A stretch of 35,999 nt of DNA from Mangrovicoccus algicola (GCF_014903745.1 NZ_JACVXA010000050.1:1-35999), one strand, 5' to 3'; positions 17,318 to 26,078 are shown, counted from the stretch's first letter. The notes: generated by a model not told the origin, from the sequence alone. Translations and numbers: made by a program.

Positions 17318-18261
17318 TGTCCGAGGTCATGACAACCACAGCGGAGACCTTCATCCAGGTCTCGGAGATATGGGTGCCCGAAGGCGGCATGCTGGTGCAT
17401 AAATCCGGCAGCTATGGCGGGCTGGCGGAGTTCGAGGCCGCCTCGCGCAGCGAAAGCTTCGGCAAGGGCGAAGGCCTGCCGGGCAAGGCCTGGGCCGAAG
17501 GCCGGCCGGTGGTGCTGAAGGAATTCGACGGTTCCTATTTCAAGCGGACCGAGGCCGCGAAGGAGGCCGGGCTGACCGCCGCCGTCGCCATCCCGGTCTT
17601 TGCCGGGGATGTGCTGAAGGCCGTGCTGGTCATCCTCTGCGGCGATGACGCGATCCGCACCGGCGCGATCGAGCTGTGGTCGCAGGAGAATGACCTGCTG
17701 ATGCTGCAGGACGGCTATTACGGCGCCGCGCGGCATTTCGAATGGGTGTCCCAGCATACGCATTTCCCGAAGGGCCAGGGGCTGCCCGGCGGGGTCTGGG
17801 CGGCGAAGGCGCCGATCCTGATGCGCGACCTGGGCACCGGCTATGCCTTCATCCGCGCCGAAAGCGCCGGGCGGGCGGGGCTGACCACCGGCCTGGGACT
17901 GCCGGTTCCGGGACCCGACGGGGTGACGCGGGTGCTGACGCTGCTCTCGGCGCGCGGCACGCCCATCGCCCGGCGCTTCGAGATCTGGACGGTGTCCCCC
18001 GCGCGAAACGCCGCCGGGCCTGACGGGACGCTGATCGACGGGATCTGCGAGCGCGAGGGCCCCCTGGCGCCGAAGCACAACCCGCCGGTGGATGCGCTGC
18101 GCACCGGTGCCTGGCACGGCCCCGTGGGCCAGGTGCTGGGCACGGGCATGCCGCATGTGCAGGCGGGCCCGGCCGGGCTGCCTGCGGGCTACCGGCTGTT
18201 CGTGGCCCTGCCGGTCTATCGCGGCGCCGAGCTGGCCTTCATCGTCGCCTGGTACCTGTGA
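17317..18261 (+). CDS. GAF-repeat protein of the nitrate operon
   Basis: A 314-residue soluble protein with no signal peptide, helix-turn-helix or catalytic output domain. I see three tandem GAF-like repeats of about 100 residues, each opening with an E(I/L)W motif. Repeat 1 (about 15-108) has KGEGLPGKAWAEGRPVVL and AGLTAAVAIPVF. Repeat 2 (117-213) has KGQGLPGGVWAAKAPILM and AGLTTGLGLPVP. Repeat 3 (220-314) is more diverged but keeps GPVGQVLGTG and RLFVALPVYRGAELAF. GAF domains bind small ligands, or in some cases haem or Fe-S groups. Its start overlaps the nrtC stop by one base and nirB follows 85 bases later, so it belongs to the operon. The role is not known to me. A redox, nitrate/nitrite or NO sensor that acts by protein contact is a guess. 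Confidence 0.8.
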   Translation: MSEVMTTTAETFIQVSEIWVPEGGMLVHKSGSYGGLAEFEAASRSESFGKGEGLPGKAWAEGRPVVLKEFDGSYFKRTEAAKEAGLTAAVAIPVFAGDVLKAVLVILCGDDAIRTGAIELWSQENDLLMLQDGYYGAARHFEWVSQHTHFPKGQGLPGGVWAAKAPILMRDLGTGYAFIRAESAGRAGLTTGLGLPVPGPDGVTRVLTLLSARGTPIARRFEIWTVSPARNAAGPDGTLIDGICEREGPLAPKHNPPVDALRTGAWHGPVGQVLGTGMPHVQAGPAGLPAGYRLFVALPVYRGAELAFIVAWYL

Positions 18262-18289
18262 GCCCGATGATGCGCCTGTCCCTCCCCCC

Positions 18290-18312
18290 GGCGGTCGCGG
18301 CACCGCACCGCC
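18290..18312 (+). other. Hairpin in the GAF-nirB gap
   Basis: GGCGGT (18290-18295) pairs with ACCGCC (18307-18312), with an inner GCG/CGC pairing. It is the only structure in the 85-base gap and lies 34 bases before nirB. It may tune nirB translation or mRNA processing. Confidence 0.3.
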
Positions 18313-18346
18313 CCCTTCCCCGCCCCATTGCAACCGGAGTTGAAGC

Positions 18347-20791
18347 ATGACCCAGAAACTCGTCGTCATCGGCGCTGGCATGGCCTCGGGCCGCGCGCTG
18401 GAAGAGCTGTTCGCGCTGGCGCCCGGCGCCTTCGACGTGACCCTGTTCAACGCCGAACCGCGCGGCAACTACAACCGCATCATGCTCTCGCCCGTGCTGT
18501 CGGGCGAAAAGACCTACGAGGAAATCGTCACCCATGATGCCGCCTGGTACGAGGCGCAGGGGGTGAAGACCCGCTTCGGCGAGCCGGTCACCGGCATCGA
18601 CCGCGCCCGCAAGGTGGTCATCACCGGCAAGGGCGAGACCCCCTATGACAAGCTGGTCATCGCCACCGGATCGACCCCGTTCATCATCCCGATGCCGGGC
18701 CATGACCTGCCCGGCGTCATCGCCTATCGCGACCTCGACGACACCAACCGGATGATCCAGGCGGCCAATACCCCCGGCGCCCGCGCCGTGGTGATCGGCG
18801 GCGGCCTGCTGGGGCTGGAGGCGGCGGCCGGTCTGCGCCTGCGCGGCATGGAGGTCACGGTCGTCCACCTGGCGGGCCACCTGATGGAACGCCAGCTGGA
18901 CGAGGCGGCGGGCTACCTGCTGCGCAAGGCGCTGAGCGAACGCGGCATCGCCATCCACTGTTCGGCCAGTTCCAGGGAGATCTACGGTCAGGGCAAGGTC
19001 GAGGGGCTGCGCCTGGAGGACGGCACCGAGATCCCGGCCGACCTGATCGTCATGGCCGTGGGCATCCGCCCCGGCACCGCCCTTGGCAAGGCAGCCGGGC
19101 TGGCCGTGGGGCGCGGCATCCATATCGATGACCAGTGCATCACCTCCGATCCCGACATCCTGGCGCTCGGCGAATGCGTCGAACATGACGGCGCGGTCTT
19201 CGGGCTGGTCGCCCCGATCTTCGACATGGCCAAGGTCCTGGCCCGCACCCTGGCCGGTCAGAGCGCGGCCTATGTGCCGATCGAAGTGGCGACCAAGCTG
19301 AAGGTCACCGGCTGCGACCTGTTTTCCGCCGGCGATTTCGCCGAGGGCGAGGGCCGCGAGGACATCGTGTTCCGCGACCCGGCGCGCGGCGTCTACAAGC
19401 GCCTGGTGCTGAAGGACGACCGGCTGATCGGCGCGGTCATGTATGGCGACACCGCCGACGGGAGCTGGTTCTTCGGCCTGATCAAGGACGGCACCGACAT
19501 CTCGGAGATGCGCGAGACGCTGATCTTCGGCCCGGCCTACCAGGGGGGGACCGCGCTGGACCCTATGGCGGCCGTTGCAGCGCTGCCGGATGATGCGGAG
19601 ATCTGCGGCTGCAACGGCGTCTCCAAGGGGCAGATCATCGCCGCCATCCACGACGGCGCCCATGACATCGGCGCGCTGCGCGGGACCTGCAAGGCCTCGG
19701 CCTCCTGCGGCACCTGCACCGGGCTGGTCGAACAGGTCCTGGCGCTGACGCTGGGCGACGATTTCGTCCTGCCGCAGGCGCAGCCGGTCTGCGGCTGCAC
19801 CGATCTCAGCCACGAGGACGTGCGCCGGCTGATCAAGACGCAGGAGCTGAAATCCCAGCAGGCCGTCTGGCAGGAACTGGGCTGGAAGACCAAGGACGGC
19901 TGCCATGTCTGCCGCCCGGCGATCAATTTCTACCTGCTGGCGGACTGGCCGCTGGAGTACAAGGACGACCCGCAGAGCCGCTTCGTCAATGAACGCAACC
20001 ATGCCAATATCCAGAAGGACGGCACCTATTCGGTCATGCCGCGGATGTGGGGCGGGATCACCACGCCCTCGGAACTGCGCGCCATCGCCGATGCCGCCGA
20101 ACGCTACAAGGTGCCCACCGTCAAGGTCACCGGCGGCCAGCGCATCGACCTTCTGGGCGTCAAGAAGGAGGACCTGCCCAAGATCTGGGCCGATCTGAAC
20201 GATGCCGGGATGGTGTCGGGCCATGCCTATTCCAAGGGGCTCAGGACGGTGAAGACCTGCGTCGGCACCGATCACTGCCGCTTCGGCACGCAGGACAGCA
20301 CCGGGCTGGGGATCAAGCTGGAGAAGGCGCTCTGGGGCAGCTGGACGCCGCACAAGGTCAAGCTGGCCGTCTCGGGCTGTCCCAGGAACTGCGCCGAAGC
20401 GACCTGCAAGGACGTGGGCGTCATCTGCGTGGATTCGGGCTATCAGGTGGGCGTCGCGGGCGCGGCCGGGATGGACCTGAAGGAGACCGAGCGCCTGGCC
20501 GATGCCCCCACCGAGGAGGAGGCCATCGAGCTGACCATCGCCTTCATCCAGCTCTATCGCGAGAACGCCAAATACCTGGACCGCCCCTATAAATGGGTCG
20601 CCAAGGTCGGGCTCGACTGGGTGAAGCAACAGGTCGTGGCCGATGCCGACAACCGCCGCGCGCTGGTGGAGCGGTTCCGCATCTCGCAATCCATCTACCA
20701 GAAGGACCCCTGGGGCGAGCTGGTCTCGCAGGAAGAGCGCAAGGCCTGGTCCACCCCCCTTGCAACCGTCAACCTGGAGGCAGCCGAATGA
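18347..20791 (+). CDS. nirB: NAD(P)H nitrite reductase, large subunit
   Basis: An 814-residue flavo-Fe-S-sirohaem enzyme that reduces nitrite to ammonium in the cytoplasm with NAD(P)H. The N-terminal FAD/NAD domains begin VVIGAGMASGRALEEL, with a second nucleotide motif at VVIGGGLLGLEAA. Two BFD-like Cys sets follow (C420, C422, C454, C457 and C482, C484, C519, C522). The sirohaem/4Fe-4S ligands are C638, C644, C678 and C682 (CVGTDHC and SGCPRNC). This is the nasB equivalent of P. denitrificans. GGAG precedes the ATG. nirD overlaps its stop by four bases. No sirohaem synthase gene is present in the window. Confidence 0.97.
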   Translation: MTQKLVVIGAGMASGRALEELFALAPGAFDVTLFNAEPRGNYNRIMLSPVLSGEKTYEEIVTHDAAWYEAQGVKTRFGEPVTGIDRARKVVITGKGETPYDKLVIATGSTPFIIPMPGHDLPGVIAYRDLDDTNRMIQAANTPGARAVVIGGGLLGLEAAAGLRLRGMEVTVVHLAGHLMERQLDEAAGYLLRKALSERGIAIHCSASSREIYGQGKVEGLRLEDGTEIPADLIVMAVGIRPGTALGKAAGLAVGRGIHIDDQCITSDPDILALGECVEHDGAVFGLVAPIFDMAKVLARTLAGQSAAYVPIEVATKLKVTGCDLFSAGDFAEGEGREDIVFRDPARGVYKRLVLKDDRLIGAVMYGDTADGSWFFGLIKDGTDISEMRETLIFGPAYQGGTALDPMAAVAALPDDAEICGCNGVSKGQIIAAIHDGAHDIGALRGTCKASASCGTCTGLVEQVLALTLGDDFVLPQAQPVCGCTDLSHEDVRRLIKTQELKSQQAVWQELGWKTKDGCHVCRPAINFYLLADWPLEYKDDPQSRFVNERNHANIQKDGTYSVMPRMWGGITTPSELRAIADAAERYKVPTVKVTGGQRIDLLGVKKEDLPKIWADLNDAGMVSGHAYSKGLRTVKTCVGTDHCRFGTQDSTGLGIKLEKALWGSWTPHKVKLAVSGCPRNCAEATCKDVGVICVDSGYQVGVAGAAGMDLKETERLADAPTEEEAIELTIAFIQLYRENAKYLDRPYKWVAKVGLDWVKQQVVADADNRRALVERFRISQSIYQKDPWGELVSQEERKAWSTPLATVNLEAAE

Positions 20792-21123
20792 CCCACTGGA
20801 CCGATATCGGATCGCTCGAGGACATCCCTGTGCGCGGCGCGCGCGTGGTGCGCACCGCGGCGGGCTGCATCGCGGTGTTCCGCACCAGCGCGGACGAGGT
20901 CTATGCGCTGGATGACACCTGCCCGCACAAGGGCGGCCCGCTGAGCGAGGGCATCGTGCACGGCGCATCCGTCACCTGCCCGCTGCATAACCGCGTCTTC
21001 GCCTTTGCCACGGGCGAGGCGCAGGGCGCCGACCCCGAGGTGGTGGCCACCTATCCCGCGCGGATCGAGGCGGGGCGGATCCTTCTGGACCTCGCCGCCC
21101 TGAAGGCGCGGAGCGCCGCCTGA
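20788..21123 (+). CDS. nirD: Nitrite reductase small subunit with Rieske centre (NirD/NasG)
   Basis: A 111-residue single-domain Rieske protein. It has both ligand pairs, C45-P-H47 (CPHKGG) and C64-P-L-H67 (CPLHN), so a [2Fe-2S] cluster should form. Many enteric NirD proteins lack these residues. In P. denitrificans the equivalent NasG passes electrons from the NADH-oxidising nitrite reductase to the nitrate reductase, and the order here (nirB, nirD, nasA, with overlapping ends) fits that shared use. The start overlaps the nirB stop (ATGA), and the stop overlaps the nasA start (TGATG). Confidence 0.95.
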   Translation: MTHWTDIGSLEDIPVRGARVVRTAAGCIAVFRTSADEVYALDDTCPHKGGPLSEGIVHGASVTCPLHNRVFAFATGEAQGADPEVVATYPARIEAGRILLDLAALKARSAA

Positions 21124-23765
21124 TGGAAGCCGCCTCCAGCCCGGCGGAGATCCGCACCACCTGCCCCTATTGCGGCGTCGGCTGCGGCGTCCTCGCCCGG
21201 CCCGATCCGCAGGGCGGGCTGCGGGTCCGCGGCGATCCCGACCATCCGGCCAATCGCGGCCGGCTGTGTTCCAAGGGCTCCGCCCTGGGCGAGACGCTGG
21301 CGCTGGAGGGGCGCGGCCTGCATCCGCTGATCGGCGGGACGCGCGCCGGCTGGGACGAGGCCACGGCGCTCATCGCGGAGAAGTTCCGCGACACGATAGC
21401 CGAGCACGGGCCGGACGCGGTGGCCTTCTACGTCTCGGGGCAGCTGCTGACCGAGGATTACTACGTCGCCAACAAGCTGATGAAGGGCTTCATCGGGTCG
21501 GGCAATATCGACACGAATTCGCGGCTCTGCATGGCCTCCTCCGTGGCCGGGCATCGCCGCGCCTTCGGCACCGACACGGTGCCGGGCCAGTACGAGGACC
21601 TGGAGGAGGCCGACCTGATCGTCCTGACGGGGTCGAACCTGGCCTGGTGCCACCCGGTGCTGTATCAGCGGATCCTGGCGGCGAAATCGGCGCGCCCCGA
21701 GCTGAAGATCGTCAATATCGACCCGCGCCGCACCGCGAGTTCCGACATGGCCGAGCTGCACCTGGCGCTGGAGCCGGGATCGGACGTGGCGCTGTTCAAC
21801 GGGCTCCTGGCGCGGATCGCCCGGCGGGGCGCCGCGGATGCCGCGTGGCTGGCGGCGCATGTCTCGGGATACGAGGCGGCGCTGGCCGCCGCCGGGGCCG
21901 ACGATGACGCCGCCACGGGCCTGAGCCGGGACGAACTCGACGCGTTCTACGACCTGTGGATCGGCACGGAAAAGGTGGTCACCGTCTATTCGCAGGGGGT
22001 CAACCAGTCCTCCGCCGGGGCCGACAAGGTCAATGCGATCCTCAACTGCCACCTGGCGACGGGGCGGATCGGACGGCCCGGCATGGGTCCGTTCAGCGTC
22101 ACCGGCCAGCCCAACGCGATGGGCGGGCGCGAGGTCGGCGGGCTGGCCAACATGCTGGCCTGCCACCTGGATCTGGAGGATCCGGCCCATCGCCTGGCGG
22201 TGCGCGATTTCTGGGACGCGCCGCGCATGGCCGAGGCGCCGGGGCTGAAGGCGGTCGACATGTTCCGCGCGGTCGGCGACGGACGGATCAAGGCGATCTG
22301 GATCATGTGCACCAACCCCGCGGTCTCGATGCCCGAGGCCGATGCCGTCGCCGCGGCCATCGCCGCCTGCCCCTTCGTTGTGGTCTCGGACATGTATGCC
22401 GATACCGACACGGCGAAGCTGGCCGATGTCTTCCTGCCCGCTACCGGCTGGGGCGAGAAGACCGGCACCGTGACCAATTCCGAACGCTGCATCTCGCGCC
22501 AGCGCGCCACGCTGCCCGTGCCCGGCGAGGCCCGCCATGACTGGCAGGCGCTCGCGGGGGTCGCGGCGGCGATGGGCTGGGGCGCGGAATTCGACTATGC
22601 CTCCCCCGCCGAGATCTTCCGCGAACATGCCGCGCTGTCGGAGGTTGCCGGACGGCTGGGCCGGGATTTCGACATCTCGGGACTGAAGGACATCAGCGAT
22701 CCCGGCTATGACGCGCTGGCGCCGCAGGCCTGGCCGGTGACGGCCGCGCGGCAGGGCGGACGGTTCTTCGGCGCGGGCGGGTTCTTCACCCCCGACGGGC
22801 GGGCGCGGATGCTGCCGCTGAGCGCACGCGCCCCGGCCCGGCCGGTCACGGCGTCCCATCCCCTGCGGCTGAATACCGGGCGGGTGCGCGACCACTGGCA
22901 CACGATGACGCGCAGCGGGCTGTCGCCGCGGCTGAGCCAGCATATCGCCGAACCCTTCCTGGAGATGCATCCCCGCGACGCCGCCGCGCGCGGGCTGTCC
23001 GCCGCGGAGCTGGTGCGCGTGACCAGCCCCGCGGGCGAGGCGCTGCTGCGGCTGGTCGTCACCGACCGGCTGCGCCCGGGCACGGTCTTCGCGCCGATGC
23101 ACTGGACCGGACAGGCGGCCTCGGCCGGGCGGATCGATGCGGTGGTCGCGGCCGAGACCGACCCGGTCTCGGGCCAGCCCGAAAGCAAGGCCACCCCGGT
23201 CGAGGTCGCGGCGCTTGCCCCCGCCTGGTACGGCTTTGCCGTGACGCTGGCCGAGCCGCGGGCCGACACCGCCTATTGGGCCAAGGCCCGCGCCGGGGCG
23301 GGCTGGCGGATGGAACTGGCGGAGATGGCCCCGCCGCGGGACTGGGAGGCGCTGGCGCGACAGGTGGCGGGGCTGCCCGATGCCACCGCCGTCACCGTCA
23401 GCGATGCCGCGCGCGGCCTCGCCCGGGTGGCGCTGATGCAGGACGGGCGCGTGGCGGCCGCGCTCTTTGCCGGGCCGGAGCCGGTGGCGGTGGCGCGCAG
23501 CCACGTGATCGGTCTTCTGGGCGGCACCAGTCCCGGCCCGGTCCTGGCGGCGCGCCCGGGCGAGGACCAGCCCGACCAGGGCGCGATCGTCTGCGCCTGC
23601 TTCTCGGTCGGCGTGAACACCATCATCTCCGCCATCGAAACCGGCAATCTTGCCGATGTCGACGCGATCGGGGCCGCCTGCCGGGCCGGGACCAATTGCG
23701 GGTCCTGCAAGGCCGAACTACGTACCATCCTGACGAGCATACGCCACCAGGAGGCTGCACAGTGA
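21123..23765 (+). CDS. nasA: Assimilatory nitrate reductase, catalytic subunit
   Basis: An 880-residue cytoplasmic molybdenum enzyme (bis-MGD) that reduces nitrate to nitrite. The N-terminal [4Fe-4S] ligands are C14, C17, C21 and C49 (CPYCGVGC and RLCSKG). C136 in NSRLCMASS is the probable Mo ligand. The C-terminal molybdopterin dinucleotide-binding domain begins near HPLRLNTGRVRDHWHTMTR. A C-terminal BFD-like [2Fe-2S] domain has C824, C826, C859 and C862 (VCACFSVG, then NCGSCKAEL). This tail is typical of NADH/ferredoxin-linked assimilatory enzymes and is where NirD or NirB could deliver electrons. There is no Tat signal, consistent with the cytoplasm. It is equivalent to P. denitrificans nasC. 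Confidence 0.96.
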   Translation: MEAASSPAEIRTTCPYCGVGCGVLARPDPQGGLRVRGDPDHPANRGRLCSKGSALGETLALEGRGLHPLIGGTRAGWDEATALIAEKFRDTIAEHGPDAVAFYVSGQLLTEDYYVANKLMKGFIGSGNIDTNSRLCMASSVAGHRRAFGTDTVPGQYEDLEEADLIVLTGSNLAWCHPVLYQRILAAKSARPELKIVNIDPRRTASSDMAELHLALEPGSDVALFNGLLARIARRGAADAAWLAAHVSGYEAALAAAGADDDAATGLSRDELDAFYDLWIGTEKVVTVYSQGVNQSSAGADKVNAILNCHLATGRIGRPGMGPFSVTGQPNAMGGREVGGLANMLACHLDLEDPAHRLAVRDFWDAPRMAEAPGLKAVDMFRAVGDGRIKAIWIMCTNPAVSMPEADAVAAAIAACPFVVVSDMYADTDTAKLADVFLPATGWGEKTGTVTNSERCISRQRATLPVPGEARHDWQALAGVAAAMGWGAEFDYASPAEIFREHAALSEVAGRLGRDFDISGLKDISDPGYDALAPQAWPVTAARQGGRFFGAGGFFTPDGRARMLPLSARAPARPVTASHPLRLNTGRVRDHWHTMTRSGLSPRLSQHIAEPFLEMHPRDAAARGLSAAELVRVTSPAGEALLRLVVTDRLRPGTVFAPMHWTGQAASAGRIDAVVAAETDPVSGQPESKATPVEVAALAPAWYGFAVTLAEPRADTAYWAKARAGAGWRMELAEMAPPRDWEALARQVAGLPDATAVTVSDAARGLARVALMQDGRVAAALFAGPEPVAVARSHVIGLLGGTSPGPVLAARPGEDQPDQGAIVCACFSVGVNTIISAIETGNLADVDAIGAACRAGTNCGSCKAELRTILTSIRHQEAAQ

Positions 23766-24742
23766 CCCTCGCCCCCCTCGTTCGTGCCCTGGGCCGCGGC
23801 CCCGGGCGATCGCGCAGCCTCGACCGCAAGGAGGCGGCCGAGGCGATGGCCGCGATCCTCGACCGCACGGCCGCGCCCGAGGCCGTCGGCGCCCTGCTGA
23901 TGCTGATGCGCTATCGCGGCGAGACCGGCGAGGAGATCGCGGGCTTCGTCGATGCGATCCGGGCGCGGCTGGCCCGCTGGGAGGGACTGCCGGTGACGCT
24001 GGACTGGCCCAGCTATGCCTCGGGGCGCTCGCGCGGGCTGCCGCTGTTCCTGCTGTCGGCGCGGCTCGTGGCGCTGGCCGGGCAAAGGGTGCTGATCCAT
24101 GGCTGGAACAGCCACCAGAACCCCCATGCCGATCTGCGCGCCCATCTGGGCGAGGCCGGGATCGCCGCCGCTACCACGCCGGAGGGCGCGGCGCAGGCGC
24201 TGGAGGAAAACGGCATCGTCTACCTGCCGCTGGAGGCGCTGGATCCCGAATTGCTGCGGGTGGTGCGGCTGCGCGACGAGCTGGGGCTGCGCTCGCCGGT
24301 CAACACGGCGCTGCGCGCGATGAACCCGGCCCGAGCGCCGGCCTGCGTGCAGGGGGTGTTCCACCCGCCCTATCGCGGGCTGCAGCAGGATGCCGCCGCG
24401 CTTCTGGGGGAACGCAACCTGATGGTCATCAAGGGCGGCGGCGGCGAGTTCGAGCGTCACCCGGCCAAGCAGATCCTGGTCTATGGCCTGGAAGACGGCG
24501 CGGTGCATGAACAGATGGTGCCGCCGCTGGTGGAGGACACGCGCAGGCTGGCCGATCCCGACCCCAAGCCCGGCGATCTGGGGCGGCTGTGGCGCGGCGA
24601 GCGCAGCGATGCCTTTGCCGAGGCGACGGTGACCGGCACTGCCGCGCTGGCGCTTCTGGCCGCGGGCGGCGCCACCACGCTGGAGGCCGCCGAGGCGCGG
24701 ATGCGCGACCTGTGGGGGGACCGGCTGGTCGCGGCGGGCTGA
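23762..24742 (+). CDS. TrpD2/YbiB-like glycosyltransferase-fold protein
   Basis: A 326-residue protein of the anthranilate phosphoribosyltransferase fold, of the TrpD2 (YbiB) type rather than a true TrpD. It has RALGRGPGRSRSLDRKEA near the N terminus, ALLMLMRYRGETGEEIAGFVDAIR (about 43-66), LIHGWNSHQNP (115-125) and VIKGGGGEFERHPAK (about 222-236). The PRPP-binding residues of TrpD are not conserved. E. coli YbiB is reported to bind nucleic acid. The start is GTG at 23762, overlapping the nasA stop by four bases, with AGGAGG seven bases upstream. No tryptophan gene is nearby. As last gene of the nitrate operon its job is unknown; RNA binding linked to the NasT system or a cofactor role are guesses. 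Confidence 0.88.
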   Translation: MTLAPLVRALGRGPGRSRSLDRKEAAEAMAAILDRTAAPEAVGALLMLMRYRGETGEEIAGFVDAIRARLARWEGLPVTLDWPSYASGRSRGLPLFLLSARLVALAGQRVLIHGWNSHQNPHADLRAHLGEAGIAAATTPEGAAQALEENGIVYLPLEALDPELLRVVRLRDELGLRSPVNTALRAMNPARAPACVQGVFHPPYRGLQQDAAALLGERNLMVIKGGGGEFERHPAKQILVYGLEDGAVHEQMVPPLVEDTRRLADPDPKPGDLGRLWRGERSDAFAEATVTGTAALALLAAGGATTLEAAEARMRDLWGDRLVAAG

Positions 24743-24756
24743 TCCGCCCGCGCCGC

Positions 24757-25566
24757 TCAGGGCAGCGCCTCGAACCAGTCCAGCGCCAGCGCGGCCCAGC
24801 CCGGCGGCAGGACATGCCCGCCCGGATGCAGCACCAGATCAAGCGCCGCCTCCGGCGCGCAATCCCGCCAGCTGCGCCGCCACAGGCCGTCTTGCGCCGA
24901 CACCTCCCCCGGCGCCATCGCCGCGCAGCGATTGGCGCGGCGCCAGATCTCCATCCCCGCGAAGATGTCCCCCTGCATCGCCCCGCTGCCCAGCCGCCGC
25001 CCCTCCAGCGGCACGACCCCGTCGCTCCAGCCATGGACATGCAGGAGCCGCACCGGACCGGCGCAGTCCGCGGGCAAGGGCCGCCAGAACCCGCCCGCGA
25101 CCGGCGCGAAGCCCCGCGCCGCCTGCGGATCGGAACACGCGAGGTAGCTGGTCATGAAGCCGCCGGAAGAGAACCCGGCCAGCAGGATGTTCCCGCGCGG
25201 CAGCCCGTGGCGCGCCGCCAGGTCCTCCATCACCTCCGCCAGGTAGGCCGCATCGTCGCGCGCCCCGCCCCCGCGGAAGGCCCAGCCATGGCCCGCCCCG
25301 CCCTGCCGCGGCATCCCCTCGGCCGCGGCCAGCGCATAGCCCCGCGAGGCAAGCGGCGCGGCCAGGGCGGGATCGGCCATCATCTGCGCCGCGCTGCCGC
25401 CATGGCCATGCAGGAACAGCACCGTGCCGCGGACCGGCCCGCCGCCGGGCAGGCGCAGCAGGTAATCGCCCGTCGCCGTCGCGCAGGCCGCCGCCGCCGC
25501 GCCGCAGGCCGAGGCCGGTCCCGCCAGCCCCGCCCAGAGCAGCGCTGCGGCAAGCACGCGCCTCAC
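24757..25566 (-). CDS. Secreted PHB-depolymerase-like (LpqC-type) esterase
   Basis: A 269-residue alpha/beta hydrolase exported by a Sec signal peptide (MRRVLAAALLWAGLAGPASA). The predicted triad is S133 in AGFSSGG, D182 in HGWSDG and H251 in HPGGH. The oxyanion motif is LHGHGG (52-57). It resembles the COG3509 group, annotated as poly(3-hydroxybutyrate) depolymerases or feruloyl-type esterases, and is too short for a separate polymer-binding domain. The start is GTG at 25566, overlapping the YHS stop by four bases (GTGA), which with the signal peptide rules out the longer open frame up to 25794. It is convergent with the nitrate operon, 14 bases away. Closeness to the PHA genes fits, but the substrate is not proven. 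Confidence 0.85.
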   Translation of the reverse strand: MRRVLAAALLWAGLAGPASACGAAAAACATATGDYLLRLPGGGPVRGTVLFLHGHGGSAAQMMADPALAAPLASRGYALAAAEGMPRQGGAGHGWAFRGGGARDDAAYLAEVMEDLAARHGLPRGNILLAGFSSGGFMTSYLACSDPQAARGFAPVAGGFWRPLPADCAGPVRLLHVHGWSDGVVPLEGRRLGSGAMQGDIFAGMEIWRRANRCAAMAPGEVSAQDGLWRRSWRDCAPEAALDLVLHPGGHVLPPGWAALALDWFEALP

Positions 25567-26078
25567 GGGGCGACCGGCGCGGCAGGCAGGTTGCGCGGGA
25601 CCGGATCGCCCGAGGCAGGCGCCGCGTCCAGCCCCGGCCAGTGCCCGGCCGCCGCCGACAGGTTGCCGGGAATGTCGCGTTCCCAGGAGCGGGCGATGCG
25701 CGGGGTGAGGTTGAGATAGAGCCGGTCCTCCACGATCCGCCACAGGCGCGGATCCCCCGGCACCTTCGCCCCCTGCGCCACGCCATAGGCGCAATGCCCG
25801 TCATATTGCGGCGCGAACCGGTCCGGGTCAGCCAGGAACCGGTCGCGATTGGCCGCGCTGGCAAAGGCGAAGACGGCCCCGTTATGCCGTGCGGTGATAT
25901 CCGCGCGCCCCGGCACCGGCGCGGGGGGCGGCGCGTCTTTCGGCACCGGCGCCATGTCGAAATAGGCGACCACGTCATAGCCCGAAACGGCATGGTCCGA
26001 GCCATCGACATATTGCGGCCCCGCCGAGAGGGCGGCGGCGGCGAGGATCAGGGGAAGGGACAGAAGGGCGACGCGCAT
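25563..26078 (-). CDS. Exported YHS-domain protein
   Basis: A 171-residue protein with a signal peptide (MRVALLSLPLILAAAALSA) and a YHS-type domain. The visible pattern is AVSGYDVVAYFDM, then AVFAFASAANRDRFLADPDRF, then QYDGHCAYGVAQG. This YHS subset occurs in periplasmic proteins of unknown function. Metal binding has been proposed for the family, but only one Cys is present here. AGGAG lies seven bases before the ATG. It is translationally coupled to the downstream esterase, so both probably act in the periplasm. The LysR gene ends 35 bases upstream on the same strand. Confidence 0.85.
   Translation of the reverse strand: MRVALLSLPLILAAAALSAGPQYVDGSDHAVSGYDVVAYFDMAPVPKDAPPPAPVPGRADITARHNGAVFAFASAANRDRFLADPDRFAPQYDGHCAYGVAQGAKVPGDPRLWRIVEDRLYLNLTPRIARSWERDIPGNLSAAAGHWPGLDAAPASGDPVPRNLPAAPVAP

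Noticed and set aside
18261-18274. AGCCCGATGATGCG before nirB, identical to 14 bases of the P1 hairpin at 12753
   Set aside because: The following bases (CCTG) cannot close the P1 stem and no second hexaloop hairpin or T-tailed terminator follows, so a second NasT target is not supported.
18239-20968. 909-codon minus-strand frame over nirB
   Set aside because: Antisense shadow of nirB; no family motif and no ribosome site.
21051-23504. 817-codon minus-strand frame over nasA
   Set aside because: Antisense shadow of nasA with compositional bias only.
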